Shown here: positions 1 through 8,840 of the stretch, piece by piece
Position numbering within the stretch: the stretch's first letter is position 1
Layout: each line of letters begins with the position of its first letter
DNA from: Pseudomonas anguilliseptica
GTDB taxonomy: Bacteria; Pseudomonadota; Gammaproteobacteria; Pseudomonadales; Pseudomonadaceae
DNA: 64,000 nt
Assembly (NCBI RefSeq): GCF_900105355.1
Contig: NZ_FNSC01000001.1
Coordinates: forward strand, 4,526,001 to 4,590,000
Direction: 5' to 3'
The notes under the pieces: model-generated
Database searches by the model: none
Seen by the model: the letters and a program-made list of their open reading frames with translations, nothing else
Told to the model about the DNA's origin: nothing
Made by a program: the position numbers and the translations under genes

Positions 1-998
1 GTCAGTTTGTCGAGCAGATAGAGCATCCCGCCGCACTCGGCATGGATCGGTTTTCCGGCAGCATGGTGCGCGCGAATCGATTCGGCCATGGGCTGGTTGG
101 TTTCAAGTGCGGCCAGGTGCAGCTCCGGGTAGCCGCCAGGCAGATAGAGGCTGTCGATATCGGGCAGTTGCTGATCGCTGAGCGGCGAAAAGAACGCCAA
201 TTCAGCACCCAGTTCGCCCAGCAAATCGAGGTTGGCCTGATAGAGAAAGGCAAAGGCGCTGTCGCGCGCCACGCCGATCCGCACGCCCTTAAGCAACGGC
301 GCGGGCCTTACCTGCTCAGGCGCGGCGAAGCTGACCGGCGGCGGCAGGCTGGTATCGGCACTGGCGGCCAAGGCATCGGCGGCGGCGTCCAGGCGCGCAT
401 CCAGGTCGGCCAGCTCCCCCGCCTGCACCAGACCCAGATGGCGGCTTGGCAAACCAACTTCGGCGCTGCGCGGCAGCGCGCCGTACCAGCGGATCGAGGC
501 TGGCAGAGCATCACGCAGAATCTCGCCATGCCGCGCACTGCCAACCCGATTACCGAGCACCCCGGAGAACGGCAAATCGGGCTGGAACGTTGCCAGGCCA
601 TGGGCCATGGCGCCGAAGGTCTGCGCCATGGCCGAACCGTCGATTACCGCCAGCACCGGCACGCCAAAGTGCCGGGCCAGGTCGGCCGCAGAGGGCGTGC
701 CATCGAACAGCCCCATCACCCCTTCGATCAGAATCAGATCGGCCTCACCTGCCGCCTCCCAGAGCAGACGACGACTCTCGGCTTCGCCGACCATCCACAG
801 GTCAAGCTGATACACCGGCGCACCGCTGGCGCGGGCGAGAATCATCGGGTCGAGAAAGTCCGGGCCGCACTTGAACACCCGCACGCGCTTGCCTTGGCGT
901 GCATGCAAACGCGCCAAGGCAGCGGTTACCGTGGTTTTACCCTGGCCGGAAGCGGGAGCTGCGATCAATAAGGCGGGGCAAGAGCGGGCGCTGCTCAA
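1..998 (-). CDS. cobB: Cobyrinate a,c-diamide synthase, 3' end cut by window edge
   Basis: Glutamine-dependent amidation of cobyrinate side chains a and c in cobalamin synthesis. The frame is open from a TTG start at 998 to the window edge (332 codons; the family is about 430). Seen: an N-terminal ATP-binding loop ASGQGKTT at residues 16-23, the KCGPDFLDP block near residue 40, and a C-terminal glutamine-amidotransferase segment with PGGYPE and AECGGMLYLLD close to the cut. The TTG start overlaps the TGA of cobO, so the two genes are translationally coupled. The start choice rests on this overlap and on the family N-terminus. The long ORFs on the opposite strand are shadows. Confidence 0.93.
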   Translation of the reverse strand, partial: MSSARSCPALLIAAPASGQGKTTVTAALARLHARQGKRVRVFKCGPDFLDPMILARASGAPVYQLDLWMVGEAESRRLLWEAAGEADLILIEGVMGLFDGTPSAADLARHFGVPVLAVIDGSAMAQTFGAMAHGLATFQPDLPFSGVLGNRVGSARHGEILRDALPASIRWYGALPRSAEVGLPSRHLGLVQAGELADLDARLDAAADALAASADTSLPPPVSFAAPEQVRPAPLLKGVRIGVARDSAFAFLYQANLDLLGELGAELAFFSPLSDQQLPDIDSLYLPGGYPELHLAALETNQPMAESIRAHHAAGKPIHAECGGMLYLLDKL

Positions 999-1606
999 AA
1001 CTCCACTCCCTTTTGTGCTTTAACCCCGGCTTTGAACGCATGCTTGACCAGGCTCATTTCGGTGACGGTATCCGCTGCCTCGACCATCCCAGGCAGCGCG
1101 CCACGACCGGTCACCACCACATGCTGCAGCAGCGGACGCGCTTCAATATCGGCGAGCACCGCGTCGAGTTCCAGGTAGCCATATTTCAGCGCGATATTCA
1201 GCTCATCGAGCACCACCAGACCGATGGCCGGGTCATTCAGCAGCTGCGCCGCCACCGCCCAGGCCTCATGGGCCTTATCGATATCGCGCTGACGATCCTG
1301 AGTCTCCCAGGTAAAGCCCTCACCCATTACGTGATAACTGACTTCATCGGGAAAACGGCGGAAGAAGCTTTCCTCGCCGGTGCTGGCCGCGCCCTTGATA
1401 AATTGCACCACGCCGACCTTGAGGCCATGGCCCAAGGCACGCGCGACCATGCCGAAAGCGCTGCTGCTCTTGCCCTTGCCATTGCCGCTGTGCACCAGCA
1501 GCAGGCCGTATTCGTCCTGGGCCTGGGCAATCTTTTCATCGATCAGGGCTTTCTTGCGGGCCATGCGCGCCTTGTGCCGGGCGTCACGCTCAATCGATTC
1601 AGTCAT
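995..1606 (-). CDS. cobO: Corrinoid adenosyltransferase (CobO/CobA type)
   Basis: Transfers the adenosyl group from ATP to the reduced cobalt of corrinoids in the cobalamin pathway. The 203-residue protein has a basic N-terminus (RDARHKARMARKKA), a P-loop HSGNGKGKSSSAFG near residue 40, QFIKGA, and VVLDELNIAL, all typical of the CobO family. A longer ORF runs upstream to 1693, but the ATG at 1606 gives the family N-terminus MTES. It is first in a leftward operon with cobB, which it overlaps by 4 nt, and lies downstream of a cobalamin riboswitch, so B12 feedback is expected. Family assignment is firm. Confidence 0.95.
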   Translation of the reverse strand: MTESIERDARHKARMARKKALIDEKIAQAQDEYGLLLVHSGNGKGKSSSAFGMVARALGHGLKVGVVQFIKGAASTGEESFFRRFPDEVSYHVMGEGFTWETQDRQRDIDKAHEAWAVAAQLLNDPAIGLVVLDELNIALKYGYLELDAVLADIEARPLLQHVVVTGRGALPGMVEAADTVTEMSLVKHAFKAGVKAQKGVEF

Positions 1607-1730
1607 CGCACTGCTCCACCGCCACAGGGCGATCTGGCTGGAAAAAGCATGCGAGGACAGGGAAAGCGCGGGGCCACGCACAGCGCAAACCACACGCCAG
1701 CCATCGCCCTCCGCGATGCCGTGGACTGCA

Positions 1731-1945
1731 ACAGGCCGGTCTCCGGGCTTGTGAGCGAACCTTGAGGTTCTCAGAACCTAGCAGGCTCTATGCCGCGCCT
1801 TCCCATGCTTGAGCACAGTGGCACTTGCGGCGTTTGACTCACTTACCGTTGCGGGGGCAGCGTCGGAATAGCGGGCGTTCACACGCACAGCGCACCGACT
1901 TCCCAGTTTCACCCCACACACGCACAGCGTTCGGGGCACCTGTTA
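1731..1945 (-). promoter_or_regulatory. Cobalamin riboswitch upstream of cobO
   Basis: Read on the minus strand, the leader carries the hallmarks of the cobalamin element in order: AGGTGCC near 1942, GGGTGAAACTGGGAAGTCGG, the B12-box-like core GCTGCCCCGCAACGGTAA, GCCACTG, a GGGAAGGCG segment and the closing AGCCCGGAGACCGGCCTG near 1731-1750. About 125 nt follow before the cobO ATG. Within these, GGGCGA and GGCTGG can pair with CCAGCC and TCGCCC further on, a possible expression platform. Repression of cobO-cobB by adenosylcobalamin is inferred from the family. Confidence 0.9.
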
Positions 1946-2609
1946 CAAGGCGCGAAGGGTAGAGAGTTCGCGATTAAGCGTCAAACGAATGCGCCATTTA
2001 GCGCAGACGGCTTAAGCCACCAGGGTTACTTGGCCTGACACTTCATCTCGGGCGAGCCATAGCCCCACACCACGGTCGCCTCACTCTGGTGCTCCCAGAA
2101 TGATTCATTGCGCCCCTGATATTTACTGCCGCTGGCTGCAGGCTGCTGATACATCAACGACACGCTGTCAGCAAACTCGGCCAGCAGGGTCCCAGGCTCG
2201 GTGGGGTAGTAGGTGACGATGACTTCCTTGGCTGGCAGGCCATCGCATTGAAAATGCACCGGACCGGTCCCTTTCAGTAACGCGTAGCGCGCCTGCAGTT
2301 CGGCAATCCGCAGGCGATAGCTCTCGGCTACGCACTGCTCACGGTCAGCGGCCTTCCAGCAGTCATTGCGGCCTTTTATCCAACCTCGCTGCTCAGCCTT
2401 GAGTACGGGAGGATGCTGGTTTGCGGCCTTGGCCGAAGCCTGCTGATAAATATCCGACATTTTCTGATCAAGTTCGGCCAGAGCAGGCGTCTGACAAATC
2501 AGCGCCTCGATACTGCCAGCCTCTACCTTGGTGCAGCTGAACGATGGCTCAGCCGCCTGCAGGGTCGCTAACGGCAGGCCGAGCAGAGCCAAAAGGGCAA
2601 AACGCTTAG

Positions 2610-3800
2610 GGATGGTCTGAAGTAGCCATGTATTTCTGGCTGACTTCAGCCCCGCCGATTTTGAAAGCGGCAAATCGATCAAAAACGATCAGATTACCCA
2701 TTCATTTCTGTGTTTTTAGCCGCCGCGAGTAGCTCGCGGCAGCCATTTCCCGCATTACAGGCGCACCTCTCCTGCATTGGTCAGTAAATGTCGGCGTGCC
2801 ATCCACAGGTTCGACAGCGCGAACAGCGTCACCAGTTGCGCCGTGTTCTTGGCCAAGCCACGGAAGCGTGTCTTTACATAACTGAACTGACGCTTGAGCA
2901 CCCGGAACGGGTGCTCAACCTTGGCGCGCACCTGGGCCTTGGCCTTCTCGATCTTGCGTTTGGCTTTGTACAGCGGGCTGCTCTTACCCAGCTTCTTATA
3001 GGTGCTGCGGCGGGCAGCAACCTGCCAGATCACCTCGCGCCCATCATGTTCGGGGCGCTTTTCGACACCGGTATAACCCGCATCGGCGCACACCACGTTT
3101 TCCTCGCCGTGCAGCAACTTGTCGACCTGAGTGACATCCGCCACGTTGGCCGCCGTGCCTACCACGCTGTGTACCAGCCCCGACTCGTCATCCACGCCAA
3201 TGTGCGCCTTCATGCCGAAGTAGTATTGGTTGCCCTTCTTGGCCTGGTGCATCTCTGGGTCGCGTTTGCCGTCCTTGTTCTTGGTCGAACTCGGCGCATT
3301 GATCAGCGTGGCATCGACGATGGTGCCTTGGCGCAACGACAGGCCACGGTCGCCAAGATAGCCATTGATGACGGCCAGGATGCCGGCAGCCAACTCATGT
3401 TTCTCCAGCAGACGACGGAAGTTGAGGATGGTGGTTTCGTCGGGGATACGTTCCAGACTCAGCCCGGCGAACTGCCGCAGGATAGTGGTCTCGTACAGCG
3501 CTTCTTCCATCGCCGGGTCGCTGTAGCCGAACCAGTTCTGCATCAGGTGCACACGTAGCATCGCCATCAGCGGATAGGCCGGCCGACCGCCTTCACCCTT
3601 GGGGTAATACGGTTCGATCAGTGCGATCAAACCCTTCCACGGCACCACCCGATCCATCTCGATCAGGAACAACTCTTTGCGGGTCTGCTTGCGTTTGCCG
3701 GCGTACTCGGCATCGGCGAAGGTCATTTGCTTCATCGGAAAACTCGGCGGGTGGCGTCCGGGCATTTTGCCAAAATCAGGAAGTCTTATTCAGAGTTTCC
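2610..3800 (-). mobile_element. IS5-family element, copy 1 (1191 bp)
   Basis: Bounded by TTAG on both sides (2606-2609 and 3801-3804). Left end GGATGGTCTGAAG, right end (inverted) GGAAACTCTGAAT. Carries one transposase gene on the minus strand. Downstream of it a stem made of GCCGCCGCGAG and CTCGCGGC, followed by T-rich sequence, looks like the transposase terminator. Nearly identical to copy 6 (52287-53477), so one of the two probably moved recently. Confidence 0.95.
2755..3735 (-). CDS. IS5-family transposase, copy 1
   Basis: DDE transposase of 326 residues. Catalytic blocks seen: VDATLIN (first D), CADAGYTGVEKR (second D), and the Y(2)R(3)E(6)K-type stretch RAKVEHPFRVLK. An upstream in-frame ATG at 3765 adds ten residues, but copies 4 and 5 lack it, so the start MKQMTFADAEYAGK is preferred. 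Intact and probably active. Confidence 0.93.
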   Translation of the reverse strand: MKQMTFADAEYAGKRKQTRKELFLIEMDRVVPWKGLIALIEPYYPKGEGGRPAYPLMAMLRVHLMQNWFGYSDPAMEEALYETTILRQFAGLSLERIPDETTILNFRRLLEKHELAAGILAVINGYLGDRGLSLRQGTIVDATLINAPSSTKNKDGKRDPEMHQAKKGNQYYFGMKAHIGVDDESGLVHSVVGTAANVADVTQVDKLLHGEENVVCADAGYTGVEKRPEHDGREVIWQVAARRSTYKKLGKSSPLYKAKRKIEKAKAQVRAKVEHPFRVLKRQFSYVKTRFRGLAKNTAQLVTLFALSNLWMARRHLLTNAGEVRL

Positions 3801-3920
3801 TTAGGGGTGAACATGCTGATTCCTCGTCCGCTATCCGTTGGTTTTAAATAGCCGCATCCAGGCTTACATCCTGCTGGCGCCAAGCTGCATGTTTCGTCAG
3901 CTAAGGCCAGACCAGAACAC

Positions 3921-5186
3921 CTACCACTGCCCCTTGAGTACCCGCCGGGTTGCTTCACGTACCGTCAGCGGGTAGTCAGTATTCATGTACCAGACTGCCG
4001 GGTGCTCGGTGACAGATAGCGCTCGCTGATCCGGTGGCAGGTTGGTACGCAGCAGCAAGATCACATCACTGCTGACCCAGGGGTGACGGTACCAGTAGTG
4101 ATGCCCGACGATATCAAAGCCGCGCTCGCTGCTATTACCGGAAACATCCAGCAGGGTGACATTGTTCAAGTGCCGCCTGCGGGTGAACTGGTACAGGCTC
4201 TGCTCGGCCCGACTGCTGCCAATCCGTGCGCCACCGGGCATCAGGCGCTGCGCGTAATCCAGCGCCTCGTCCTGATCAGACACAGTGATCATCACCTGTT
4301 CAGCGACGCGACTGATTGCTGGCAGACGCCCCTCAAATACTTCCTCGGGAACATCCGCAGCGGCAAACACCACCGCGCCAATCCGATAACGCGCCTGTAA
4401 CTGCGCGGTATTCAAATCCGGATGACGATTCTGGAACGTCTGCAACGCCAGAGATGCCACGCGCCCACCGGCGCTGTAGGCGACCAGGTTGATCCGCTCG
4501 GCAGCGATATGTCGCGCCAGCAGCTCGATCAACTGCGCCAACGCCTGGCTGGAATCGCGAGCACGATTCACATCGATGCCGAGCAGATAGCTGGCAATGT
4601 TCTGGTGTGACGGCCAGTCGAACGCCAGACCGACAAAGTCGCGCCCGGCAAAATGCACAAGCTCGCCCGTCAGCTCACAGGCATTGGCGAAATCAACCTT
4701 TGCGCCATGCACATAGATGATGATTTCCTTGTCGCGGGCCTTGTCCAGCGCCAGATTGATCGCATCGACATAGCTCTGCACTGGCGGCGCCAAAGGCACA
4801 TCAACCGGTCGCTGCACCGGCAATACCGCTGTTTGCTGAGCCGCAATCAGACTCAGTGGCAGCTCACGCGCGCGCAGCTCGCTGACCGAGGCCGAATGCA
4901 ATTGCGACCAATCACTCTGCTGGTCGCCCAAACGCACCTGGGCACGCCCCAACTGCAAGGTCGGGCTGACGCGATTGCCATAGCCCGCGCCCTCTGGCGT
5001 CCGGGTAGTGGCGTAGAACAGTGCCACATCGGGCACCCGTTCTGCCGGCGACAAATGGGCGAAAGGATCGATAGCAGCCTGGTGATAAATCACCGGCGTG
5101 CTCATCAGCATCAGCGGCGTTGGCCCAGCACAGGCGCCCAACAGCAGAGCAAGGCATACACATGACAGCGCGCGCAAACAGGTCAT
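3921..5186 (-). CDS. DUF900-type alpha/beta-hydrolase lipoprotein
   Basis: A 421-residue lipoprotein. The N-terminus CLALLLGACAG is a lipobox with the lipidated Cys near residue 19, so it is anchored to a membrane facing the periplasm. FYATTRTPEG, IIYVHGAKVDF, AFDWPSH and the nucleophile elbow LVAYSAGGR are typical of the DUF900 alpha/beta-hydrolase family. A second member of this fold lies at 41508-42506. The substrate is unknown. It is followed by the promoter side of the split lysozyme-inhibitor gene and is not clearly part of an operon. Confidence 0.88.
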   Translation of the reverse strand: MTCLRALSCVCLALLLGACAGPTPLMLMSTPVIYHQAAIDPFAHLSPAERVPDVALFYATTRTPEGAGYGNRVSPTLQLGRAQVRLGDQQSDWSQLHSASVSELRARELPLSLIAAQQTAVLPVQRPVDVPLAPPVQSYVDAINLALDKARDKEIIIYVHGAKVDFANACELTGELVHFAGRDFVGLAFDWPSHQNIASYLLGIDVNRARDSSQALAQLIELLARHIAAERINLVAYSAGGRVASLALQTFQNRHPDLNTAQLQARYRIGAVVFAAADVPEEVFEGRLPAISRVAEQVMITVSDQDEALDYAQRLMPGGARIGSSRAEQSLYQFTRRRHLNNVTLLDVSGNSSERGFDIVGHHYWYRHPWVSSDVILLLRTNLPPDQRALSVTEHPAVWYMNTDYPLTVREATRRVLKGQW

Positions 5187-5244
5187 CGGCAGTCGCCACT
5201 AATTAAGGGGTCAGAAGGTCATCACAAACAAACAGCAAGCCTAG

Positions 5245-6436
5245 GGAAACTCTGAATAAGTCTTCCTGATTTTGGCAAAATGCCCGGACGCCACCCACCG
5301 AGTTTTCCGATGAAGCAGATGACCTTCGCCGATGCCGAGTACGCCGGCAAGCGCAAGCAGACCCGCAAAGAGTTGTTCCTGATCGAGATGGATCGGGTGG
5401 TGCCGTGGAAGGGCTTGATTGCCCTGATCGATCCACATTACCCCAAGGGTGAAGGCGGTCGCCCGGCGTACCCGTTGATGGCGATGCTGCGTGTTCATCT
5501 GATGCAAAACTGGCTCGGTTACAGCGATCCTGCGATGGAAGAGGCGCTGTACGAAACGACCATTCTGCGGCAGTTCGCCGGGTTGAGCCTGGAGCGTATC
5601 CCTGACGAAACCACCATCCTCAACTTCCGTCGCGTACTGGAAAAAAACGAACTGGCGGCTGGCATCTTGGCTGTGATCAACGGCTACCTGGGGGATCGCG
5701 GCCTGTCCCTGCGCCAGGGCACCATCGTCGATGCGACGTTGATCAATGCGCCCAGCTCGACCAAAAACAAAGACGGTAAACGCGACCCGGAGATGCACCA
5801 GACCAAGAAGGGCAACCAGTACTACTTCGGCATGAAGGCCCACATCGGTGTGGATGACAAGTCTGGACTGGTGCACAGCGTGGTGGGCACGGCGGCCAAC
5901 GTGGCGGACGTCACCCAGGTGGATAAGCTGCTGCATGGCGACGAGAACGTGGTTTGTACCGACGCAGGTTACACCGGTGTGGAAAAGCGTCCGGAGCATG
6001 AGGGTCGGAAGGTTATCTGGCAGGTGGCGGCACGCCGCAGCACCTACAAGAAACTCGATAAGCGCAGCGCGCTATACAAAGCCAAGCGCAAGATCGAGAA
6101 GGCCAAAGCCCAGGTGCGCGCCAAGGTCGAGCACCCGTTTCGGGTGATCAAGCGGCAGTTCGGCTATGTGAAGACGCGCTTCCGCGGCCTGGCCAAGAAC
6201 ACGGCGCAGTTGGTCACGCTGTTTGCGCTGTCGAACCTGTGGATGGCACGCAGACATTTACTGGCAACTGCAGGAGAGGTGCGCCCGTAATATGGGCAAT
6301 AGCCGCCGCGAGGTGCTCGCGGCGGCTAAAAACACAAAAATAAGCGGATGATATGATCGTTTTTGATCGATTTTCCGCTTTCAAAATCAGCGGAGGCTGA
6401 AGTCGGCCTGAAACGCATGGCTACTTCAGAGGATCC
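5245..6436 (+). mobile_element. IS5-family element, copy 2 (1192 bp)
   Basis: Bounded by CTAG on both sides (5241-5244 and 6437-6440). The transposase reads rightward, opposite to the other copies. Ends are GGAAACTCTGAAT at the left and, inverted, GGATCCTCTGAAG at the right. A perfect 12-bp stem (AGCCGCCGCGAG/CTCGCGGCGGCT) at 6302-6328 follows the transposase stop and is a likely terminator. It lies between two genes and breaks none. Confidence 0.95.
5310..6290 (+). CDS. IS5-family transposase, copy 2
   Basis: Full-length 326-residue DDE transposase with the same catalytic blocks as copy 1 (VDATLIN, CTDAGYTGVEKR, RAKVEHPFRVIK). It carries several private substitutions (IDPHYP, NWLGYSD, FRRVLEKNE, GRKVIWQ, KKLDKRSAL), so it is an older or separate lineage within the window. 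Confidence 0.92.
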   Translation: MKQMTFADAEYAGKRKQTRKELFLIEMDRVVPWKGLIALIDPHYPKGEGGRPAYPLMAMLRVHLMQNWLGYSDPAMEEALYETTILRQFAGLSLERIPDETTILNFRRVLEKNELAAGILAVINGYLGDRGLSLRQGTIVDATLINAPSSTKNKDGKRDPEMHQTKKGNQYYFGMKAHIGVDDKSGLVHSVVGTAANVADVTQVDKLLHGDENVVCTDAGYTGVEKRPEHEGRKVIWQVAARRSTYKKLDKRSALYKAKRKIEKAKAQVRAKVEHPFRVIKRQFGYVKTRFRGLAKNTAQLVTLFALSNLWMARRHLLATAGEVRP

Positions 6437-6447
6437 CTAGCCGCGAC

Positions 6448-6768
6448 TCAATGCCTGGGCATAAAGCCCGCCGGGTTGCTGGCCAGCCACTCGACAAAGG
6501 TACGCAGGCGTTCATCACTGAGCAGGCTGTCGCGATTGTTATAGGTCAGCGCCAGCTCCTTTTCGCTGAACAAGCGGTGGATCTGGTTGTGGCAGGCGCG
6601 GCAGACCCAGAGCGTGGCGCTGATGCGCTCGCTTTTGCCGAAGCGCTTCTGCACATAAACCTTGTTGTGCAGCGCCTTGGGGATCAGATGGTGACGCGTC
6701 AAAGCGGCCGCACGGGCGCAGAGCTCGCAGGCATCAGGTTGTTCGGGCAGACGAATCGGTTCAGGCAT
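6448..6768 (-). CDS. Small HNH-nuclease-like zinc protein
   Basis: 106 residues with a Cys pair CELC near residue 14, the HHLIPK core and a second pair CRACHNQIH, which together form the zinc-bound beta-beta-alpha HNH fold. It starts 7 nt after the stop of the O-methyltransferase gene and so is probably cotranscribed with it. Small proteins of this kind may be nucleases, but activity cannot be told from sequence. Confidence 0.85.
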   Translation of the reverse strand: MPEPIRLPEQPDACELCARAAALTRHHLIPKALHNKVYVQKRFGKSERISATLWVCRACHNQIHRLFSEKELALTYNNRDSLLSDERLRTFVEWLASNPAGFMPRH

Positions 6769-6774
6769 ACGGGT

Positions 6775-7435
6775 TCAGCGTTTACGGCACAGGCTCAGCC
6801 CGTCACCCAACGGCAACAGGGACAGGTCGATCCGTGGGTCATCGCGCAGCGCCAGGTTAAGCGCCTGAATGGCTCTGGTGTCGGCGCTTTCGGGGTTTTC
6901 CTCAAGCACCCGCCCACTCCACAGGGTGTTATCGAACAGGATCAGCCCCCCTGGCGCACCAGGCGCAGGGCATGCTCTAGGTAGGCGGGGTAATTGGCCT
7001 TGTCGGCGTCGATAAACAGCAGATCGATACTGCCAGCCAAACCCTCAGCCTCTAGCTCCGCCAGGGTCTGTAGCGCAGGCGCCAAACGCTGTTCGATACG
7101 TTCACTCAGCCCCGCTTCGCGCCAGTAACGCTCGGCCGTGACGTTGTATTCGCCGGGAATATCACAGCAGATCAGCCACCCCCCTCAGGCATGGCCTGGG
7201 CCATACAGATGGCGCTGTAGCCGGTAAAGGTGCCGACCTCGACAATCCGCCGCGCCCCCGTCAGCTGCACCAGCAAGGCCATGAACTGACCCTGCTCAGG
7301 GGCAACCTGCCAACGCGCCATACTCAGCTGTGCGGTCTCCTCGCGCAGACGCCTGAGCAGCGGTGTTTCACGCAAGGAGACATCCAGCAGGTATTGATAC
7401 AGGCCGGTATCGAGATTGAGCGTTCGATTGGTCAT
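6775..7435 (-). pseudogene. SAM-dependent O-methyltransferase, frameshifted
   Basis: Start MTNRTLNLDTGLYQYL at 7435 with an AGGGAG ribosome site. The first frame carries the SAM-binding motif VEVGTFTGYSAICMAQAMPEGGG and then stops. The other frame continues with LICCDIPGEYN, LLFIDADKANYPAY and LILFDNTLWSGRV, giving a complete class I catechol-O-methyltransferase-like protein of about 220 residues. The break falls in a run of six G (minus strand, near 7178-7183). One more G restores the frame. Either a true mutation or a homopolymer sequencing error. Confidence 0.85.
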
Positions 7436-7462
7436 GCCTACTCCCTCTGCAAACCACAATTG

Positions 7463-7987
7463 TCAGGGGTTACGCGCCAACTCCGGGGTGAACACGCGCT
7501 TGGCATTCAGGTAGGTGCGCTGCCAATAGGTATTGCTCAGGCTATCCAGACGCACAGTACCGCCGCTGGAAGGCGCGTGAACAAAGCGCCCGTCACCAAC
7601 ATAGATGCCAGCATGACTAACCTGGCTGCCGCCATTGGTAGCGAAGAACACCAGATCACCACTTTGCAGACGGTCGCGGCCGACAGTTGGGGCGCGCATG
7701 CTGATCAGCTCGCGGGTCGAACGCGGCAGACTGATACCCGCCGCATCGCGGTAGACATAGCCAATCAGACCACTGCAATCAAAGCCGCCATCCGGGGTAT
7801 TGCCGCCGTAGCGATAGGGTGTGCCGACCAGGCCAAGGGCACGAAACAGTACATCTTCAGCACTGCCGTTAAAGCTGCCGATAGGCGCATGCACAACAGG
7901 CTTGGGAGATGGAGTGGGGGCATTGCTGGCGCAGGCACTGAGCAGCGCGGCAAGCATAATCAAGCTGAGACGGGCGATAGCGGTCAT
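7463..7987 (-). CDS. NlpC/P60-family lipoprotein peptidase
   Basis: 174 residues from the ATG at 7987; the longer upstream ORF lacks a signal peptide. Signal peptide with lipobox LSACAS, then an NlpC/P60 domain: catalytic Cys in FDCSGLIGYVY, His in SHAGIYVGDGRFVHA. Members cut peptide cross-links in murein (gamma-D-glutamyl-diaminopimelate or related bonds). The neighbour at 8147-8764 is a paralogue with the same layout, a tandem duplication. Confidence 0.9.
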   Translation of the reverse strand: MTAIARLSLIMLAALLSACASNAPTPSPKPVVHAPIGSFNGSAEDVLFRALGLVGTPYRYGGNTPDGGFDCSGLIGYVYRDAAGISLPRSTRELISMRAPTVGRDRLQSGDLVFFATNGGSQVSHAGIYVGDGRFVHAPSSGGTVRLDSLSNTYWQRTYLNAKRVFTPELARNP

Positions 7988-8112
7988 GGACGAGCGATCC
8001 TGAGCCGGGATGCGCTCTACTCTGCCGGCTTGCACATCGTAGTGCAAGCTTTAGCTTTGTTTGGCAGGCTATTGAAAATTATCGAGATAGGTCTGAAGTA
8101 TCAGTTAATCGA

Positions 8113-8133
8113 GCGACCGAACAGATTCGGTCG
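8113..8133 (-). terminator. Hairpin downstream of second NlpC/P60 gene
   Basis: Perfect 9-bp stem GCGACCGAA/TTCGGTCGC with a 3-nt loop, just after the stop of the 8147 gene. The tract after it on the minus strand is only weakly T-rich, so termination strength is uncertain. Confidence 0.5.
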
Positions 8134-8146
8134 CCACTCACGAGAC

Positions 8147-8764
8147 TCAAGGGTGACGTACAACCGACTCGCTTGGAGCCAGCGCCAGGGCACGTTTGGC
8201 TTCGATAAAGGTACGCGACCAGTAACGATCATCCAGGCTATCGACCCTCACGCCGCCGCTGCGGCTGCTGCTGCTGGAGTGAATAAACTGGTTATCGCCC
8301 ATGTAAATACCGGCATGGCTGACGCGATTACGGCCATTGGTGCTGAAAAACAGCAGATCGCCCGGTTCCAGCTCATCACGCGATACCAGCGGTGCGTCGA
8401 TATTGATCATGTCGCGGGATGAGCGCGGCAGTTTCATGCCCAGCTCTTCCTTGAACAGATAACCGATAAAACCGCTGCAGTCGAAGCCCGATTTCACCGA
8501 ACTGCCGCCATAACGATAACGGGTCCCCACCAGCGACAGACCATGAGTCAGGATGCTGTCAGCCAGTTGCGGCAGTTTGTAGGATTTCTCTTCAGTGAAG
8601 TCGCCCAGAGCCGCTTCTTTGGCTTGTTCGTCAAACTCGGCAAGTTCTGTCGAGGAGAGCACCGCAGGCTGGGTTGCCAGCTCCGGCTGTGGGGCATGGT
8701 TGGCGCAGGCGGCCAAAAACAGGGAGAGTGCGATAGGCACGAGGGGTGCGAGGCGTTTGAGCAT
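8147..8764 (-). CDS. NlpC/P60-family lipoprotein peptidase (paralogue)
   Basis: About 205 residues. Start taken at the ATG (MLKRLAPLVPIALSLFLAACAN), which begins the signal peptide. A GTG at 8791 would add nine residues. Lipobox LAAC, then an NlpC/P60 domain with FDCSGFIGYLF (catalytic Cys) and SHAGIYMGDNQFIHS (His). Closely similar to the next gene leftward, and the two share the STNG block before the His motif. Likely a cell-wall hydrolase anchored in the outer membrane. Confidence 0.88.
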   Translation of the reverse strand: MLKRLAPLVPIALSLFLAACANHAPQPELATQPAVLSSTELAEFDEQAKEAALGDFTEEKSYKLPQLADSILTHGLSLVGTRYRYGGSSVKSGFDCSGFIGYLFKEELGMKLPRSSRDMINIDAPLVSRDELEPGDLLFFSTNGRNRVSHAGIYMGDNQFIHSSSSSRSGGVRVDSLDDRYWSRTFIEAKRALALAPSESVVRHP

Positions 8765-8840
8765 GGGCACGACCGTGTCGGTGAATTTCACAAGAGCGCG
8801 ACTATGCCCTCTATGACATGCATTTGCAAATTCTATGCCT

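Larger units (their letters stand above)
2026..3814 (-). pseudogene. LprI/MliC-type lysozyme inhibitor, split by IS copy 1
   Basis: The 3' part (2026-2605) encodes a secreted protein with an LprI-like N-terminal domain (DUF1311: Cys-rich, with a WIKGRNDC motif) followed by a C-terminal MliC-like domain (FQCDG, YQQPAASGSKY, FWEHQSEATV). The IS5-family element 2610-3800 sits in the signal-peptide codons with a perfect TTAG duplication. Removing the IS and one TTAG rejoins the ATG at 3814 to give MFTPKRFALLALLGLPLATL, a classic signal peptide, with GAGGAA as ribosome site. An IS-derived ATG at 2682 now runs in frame into the gene and would add 25 residues ahead of the hydrophobic stretch. Function (periplasmic protection from C-type lysozyme) is inferred from family. 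Confidence 0.85.

Noticed and set aside
42..1765. Long plus-strand ORFs of 309 and 288 codons
   Set aside because: They lie opposite cobB, cobO and the riboswitch, which are supported by motifs. Shadows.
5241..5999. 252-codon ORF antisense to the transposase in IS copy 2 (and similar ORFs in the other copies)
   Set aside because: The same antisense ORF appears in each copy simply because the transposase is conserved; no ribosome site or motif.
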